A stretch of 64,000 bases of DNA, taken from the NCBI GenBank assembly GCA_944470555.2, contig OX104134.1, forward strand, positions 56,721,890 through 56,785,889, in the 5' to 3' direction. The notes beneath the pieces were generated by a model. The model ran no database searches. It was given only the letters and a program-made list of their open reading frames with translations, and was not told the origin of the DNA. The DNA is from Heterobilharzia americana (lineage: Eukaryota > Platyhelminthes > Trematoda > Strigeidida > Schistosomatidae). Position numbers and translations under genes: made by a program. How positions within the stretch are numbered: the stretch's first letter is position 1; each line of letters begins with the position of its first letter. This document shows positions 62,091 through 64,000 of this stretch, in pieces.

Positions 62091-64000
62091 ACTCATTGTC
62101 GAGTGACATACTTTATTTAAAATCGTAAAACAATTTTATTTTTGAACATAATGACTTGCTCAAATCGCAGTACTTTTCTTTTGACAGTTCATGCACATTC
62201 TTTTCGGGATATTATAAGTCAGATCCGATCCTCGGACACTAGGGAATAAAGGAGATACTATCGTTCGCAATTTACGTTGTTTTCTAACCAACAAAATTAT
62301 CTCAGGTATCGATTATGCTGATGGTTTCCATATATTGTATCTCGAATACTAGCAAGTCAAAATAGGTATTTGAAGAAAAGGAGTTCAGACAGAAAGACTG
62401 AAAGCGTAAGTGTTATATTGTCTGAGATATGTTGCAGTAAAAGTAACTGCTTTACAAAGAACTGTATTAACATAAGTAACTTCTTCCTTAGGTTCTAATC
62501 CCATCTGCTTTATCTAGTAAAAATTATTTATTGAATAAAGTCAAAAATAATGATGTAGGATTTTGGCACACATTACTTATCATCATCTATGAAGGTTCAG
62601 TCGTCAACTAACAAGCTCTTCATCAATGCGTTTCATAGTATAAGTGAATAAATCCTAACTTTTATTTCTATTTCATATCTATAAATAGAAATTGAAGCAA
62701 CGAAGCATCCTTGGATTCCTTTCCTAGATTTAAGTTAGAGTTATATTAACAGTTTTACGGGGAATATGGTTTTTATGCTGCTTACCGTCCCTTTATTTAA
62801 ACTTCCTCATTTTGGATATTTTTATTCAAATCAGTCGGAAACTTCTTTATTGGAGAGAAAAGTATAAGTCCACAAAATTATGTGAAAATACCCTTATTTA
62901 GATCACAAAAATATAAAATTACGGTTTAGGAAATCTTTTGATTGTTAAGTCAATCCACCAAGCTTCTACTCCATCAAACATTTTATGTACTGACATGGAG
63001 GTCAGTCCTGCGTTGTATCACTTTTAGTCCGAAAAGTCGTTTCTGGAGTTTCTGAGAACCACGGTTCGAATGTCAAAGCATATTTAGGTAAAAAATATAA
63101 GATTCACTCAAACGTTACTAGCCTAACTCAAACTGTAAGGTAACAGCAATAATGGTAACAGGGTTTACAAAGAATTCAAAACCTCTACTGTGTTACCATG
63201 CAAAGAATTTACTTTAGAAGCATCACGAAGAATTCCACTAACCATATCACAAAGAGGAGAGAATATTAGGATTATATAAACTTTGTCTCGAAGTTGCGAG
63301 GTTACCTGATAAGTATAGGGACAGTAAACTGTGTCCGAAACGTCATACAGTAAATGATACTGTTCCACTGTGTGAAATTCCCAATAAACAGACTAAAATG
63401 GAATTACAATTTACCACAGTGCCTATGTCTTACTCTTATATTAATATGATATTGTAATTAGAAAAATCAAGGATCACGTTCTAGACTTACAACGTCACAT
63501 ATAGTAGCATTATTCTAGTGTTATTGACACAGAAACATCTGCCTTTTTTCTTTTAAGTCAAACAATAAATAAATATTTGATGTTGAACTAGGCTAACCAT
63601 CTTCGCTTTATTCATGTTGATTGATGTAGCCAAACCACTATTGGCCTCTAATACAGAAATCAGAAATCACTTACGAATATCAGAAAAGTTTAAGTTGGAT
63701 ACCACCAAACTCGAATACATTCAGCAACTGTTTATCTGTAAAGCTGTTCGGTAGAAAAATGGAGTCGTGGAAATCAATAAATCTACAACTCACAAATATC
63801 TAAAGTATCTTTTTGAGAAGTTGGAGTGATATTAGACAACTTTAAGTGAATAATTTGAAAACTTGTACAGACATAGTAATCATCTTATATTGATCCTCTC
63901 TGTTAACATAAAATTTATTGGGCATATTTTAATACGCTTCGCTTAGTTACGATTCCTAAGCATCGAAAATATGTATATAAAATGAAGTAAACAAATGACA
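62091..64000. other. Intergenic to window end, no gene seen
   Basis: No supported gene. The minus-strand frame at 63165-63368 has no motif. Confidence 0.45.

Overview
The window looks like schistosome (blood-fluke) nuclear DNA, probably genus Schistosoma. The background is AT-rich and gene-poor. It holds RTE-clade non-LTR retrotransposons with SR2/Perere-like endonuclease-reverse transcriptase, a second more decayed RTE family, Penelope-like sequence with a GIY-YIG-type tail, a CR1/SR1-like remnant, and Smα-like tRNA-derived SINEs carrying hammerhead ribozymes. That SINE/ribozyme combination is the best taxonomic clue. The species cannot be decided from sequence alone, and no bacterial or viral genes were recognised.

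Layout: 1-2990 is RTE copy A (cut by the window edge). 5060-8308 is full-length RTE copy B with a perfect 12-bp target-site duplication (TSD). 9509-10255 is a speculative two-exon gene. 12756-14476 is a head-to-head Penelope-like pair. 16095-19794 is RTE copy C with an inverted extra piece, all inside one 13-bp TSD. 24400-33306 is a nest: two pieces of a second RTE family flank a mosaic of RTE copies D and E, a tRNA-like repeat, an orphan RTE 3' end and a Penelope scrap. 34040-42335 holds a SINE fragment, inverted and tandem SINEs with hammerheads, and a candidate terminal exon near 35.4 kb. 46551-49632 is RTE copy F with a near-perfect TSD. 52434-53010 is another inverted SINE pair. 55763-57040 has a candidate exon and a CR1-like remnant. 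57.7-57.95 kb has an LTR-like promoter/poly(A) block. 61780-62013 encodes a small secreted-peptide-like protein and is the most gene-like locus.

How the parts relate: none of the retroelement copies has an uninterrupted reading frame. Five of six RTE copies carry the same premature TAA, and A, C and E also share other lesions. This suggests defective templates copied by enzyme supplied in trans. The SINEs have no protein and would also depend on such machinery. The hammerheads offer a plausible route to unit-length or circular RNAs.

All motif and homology statements are by eye. No database search or alignment was run, so family names are clade-level and percent identities are not given.
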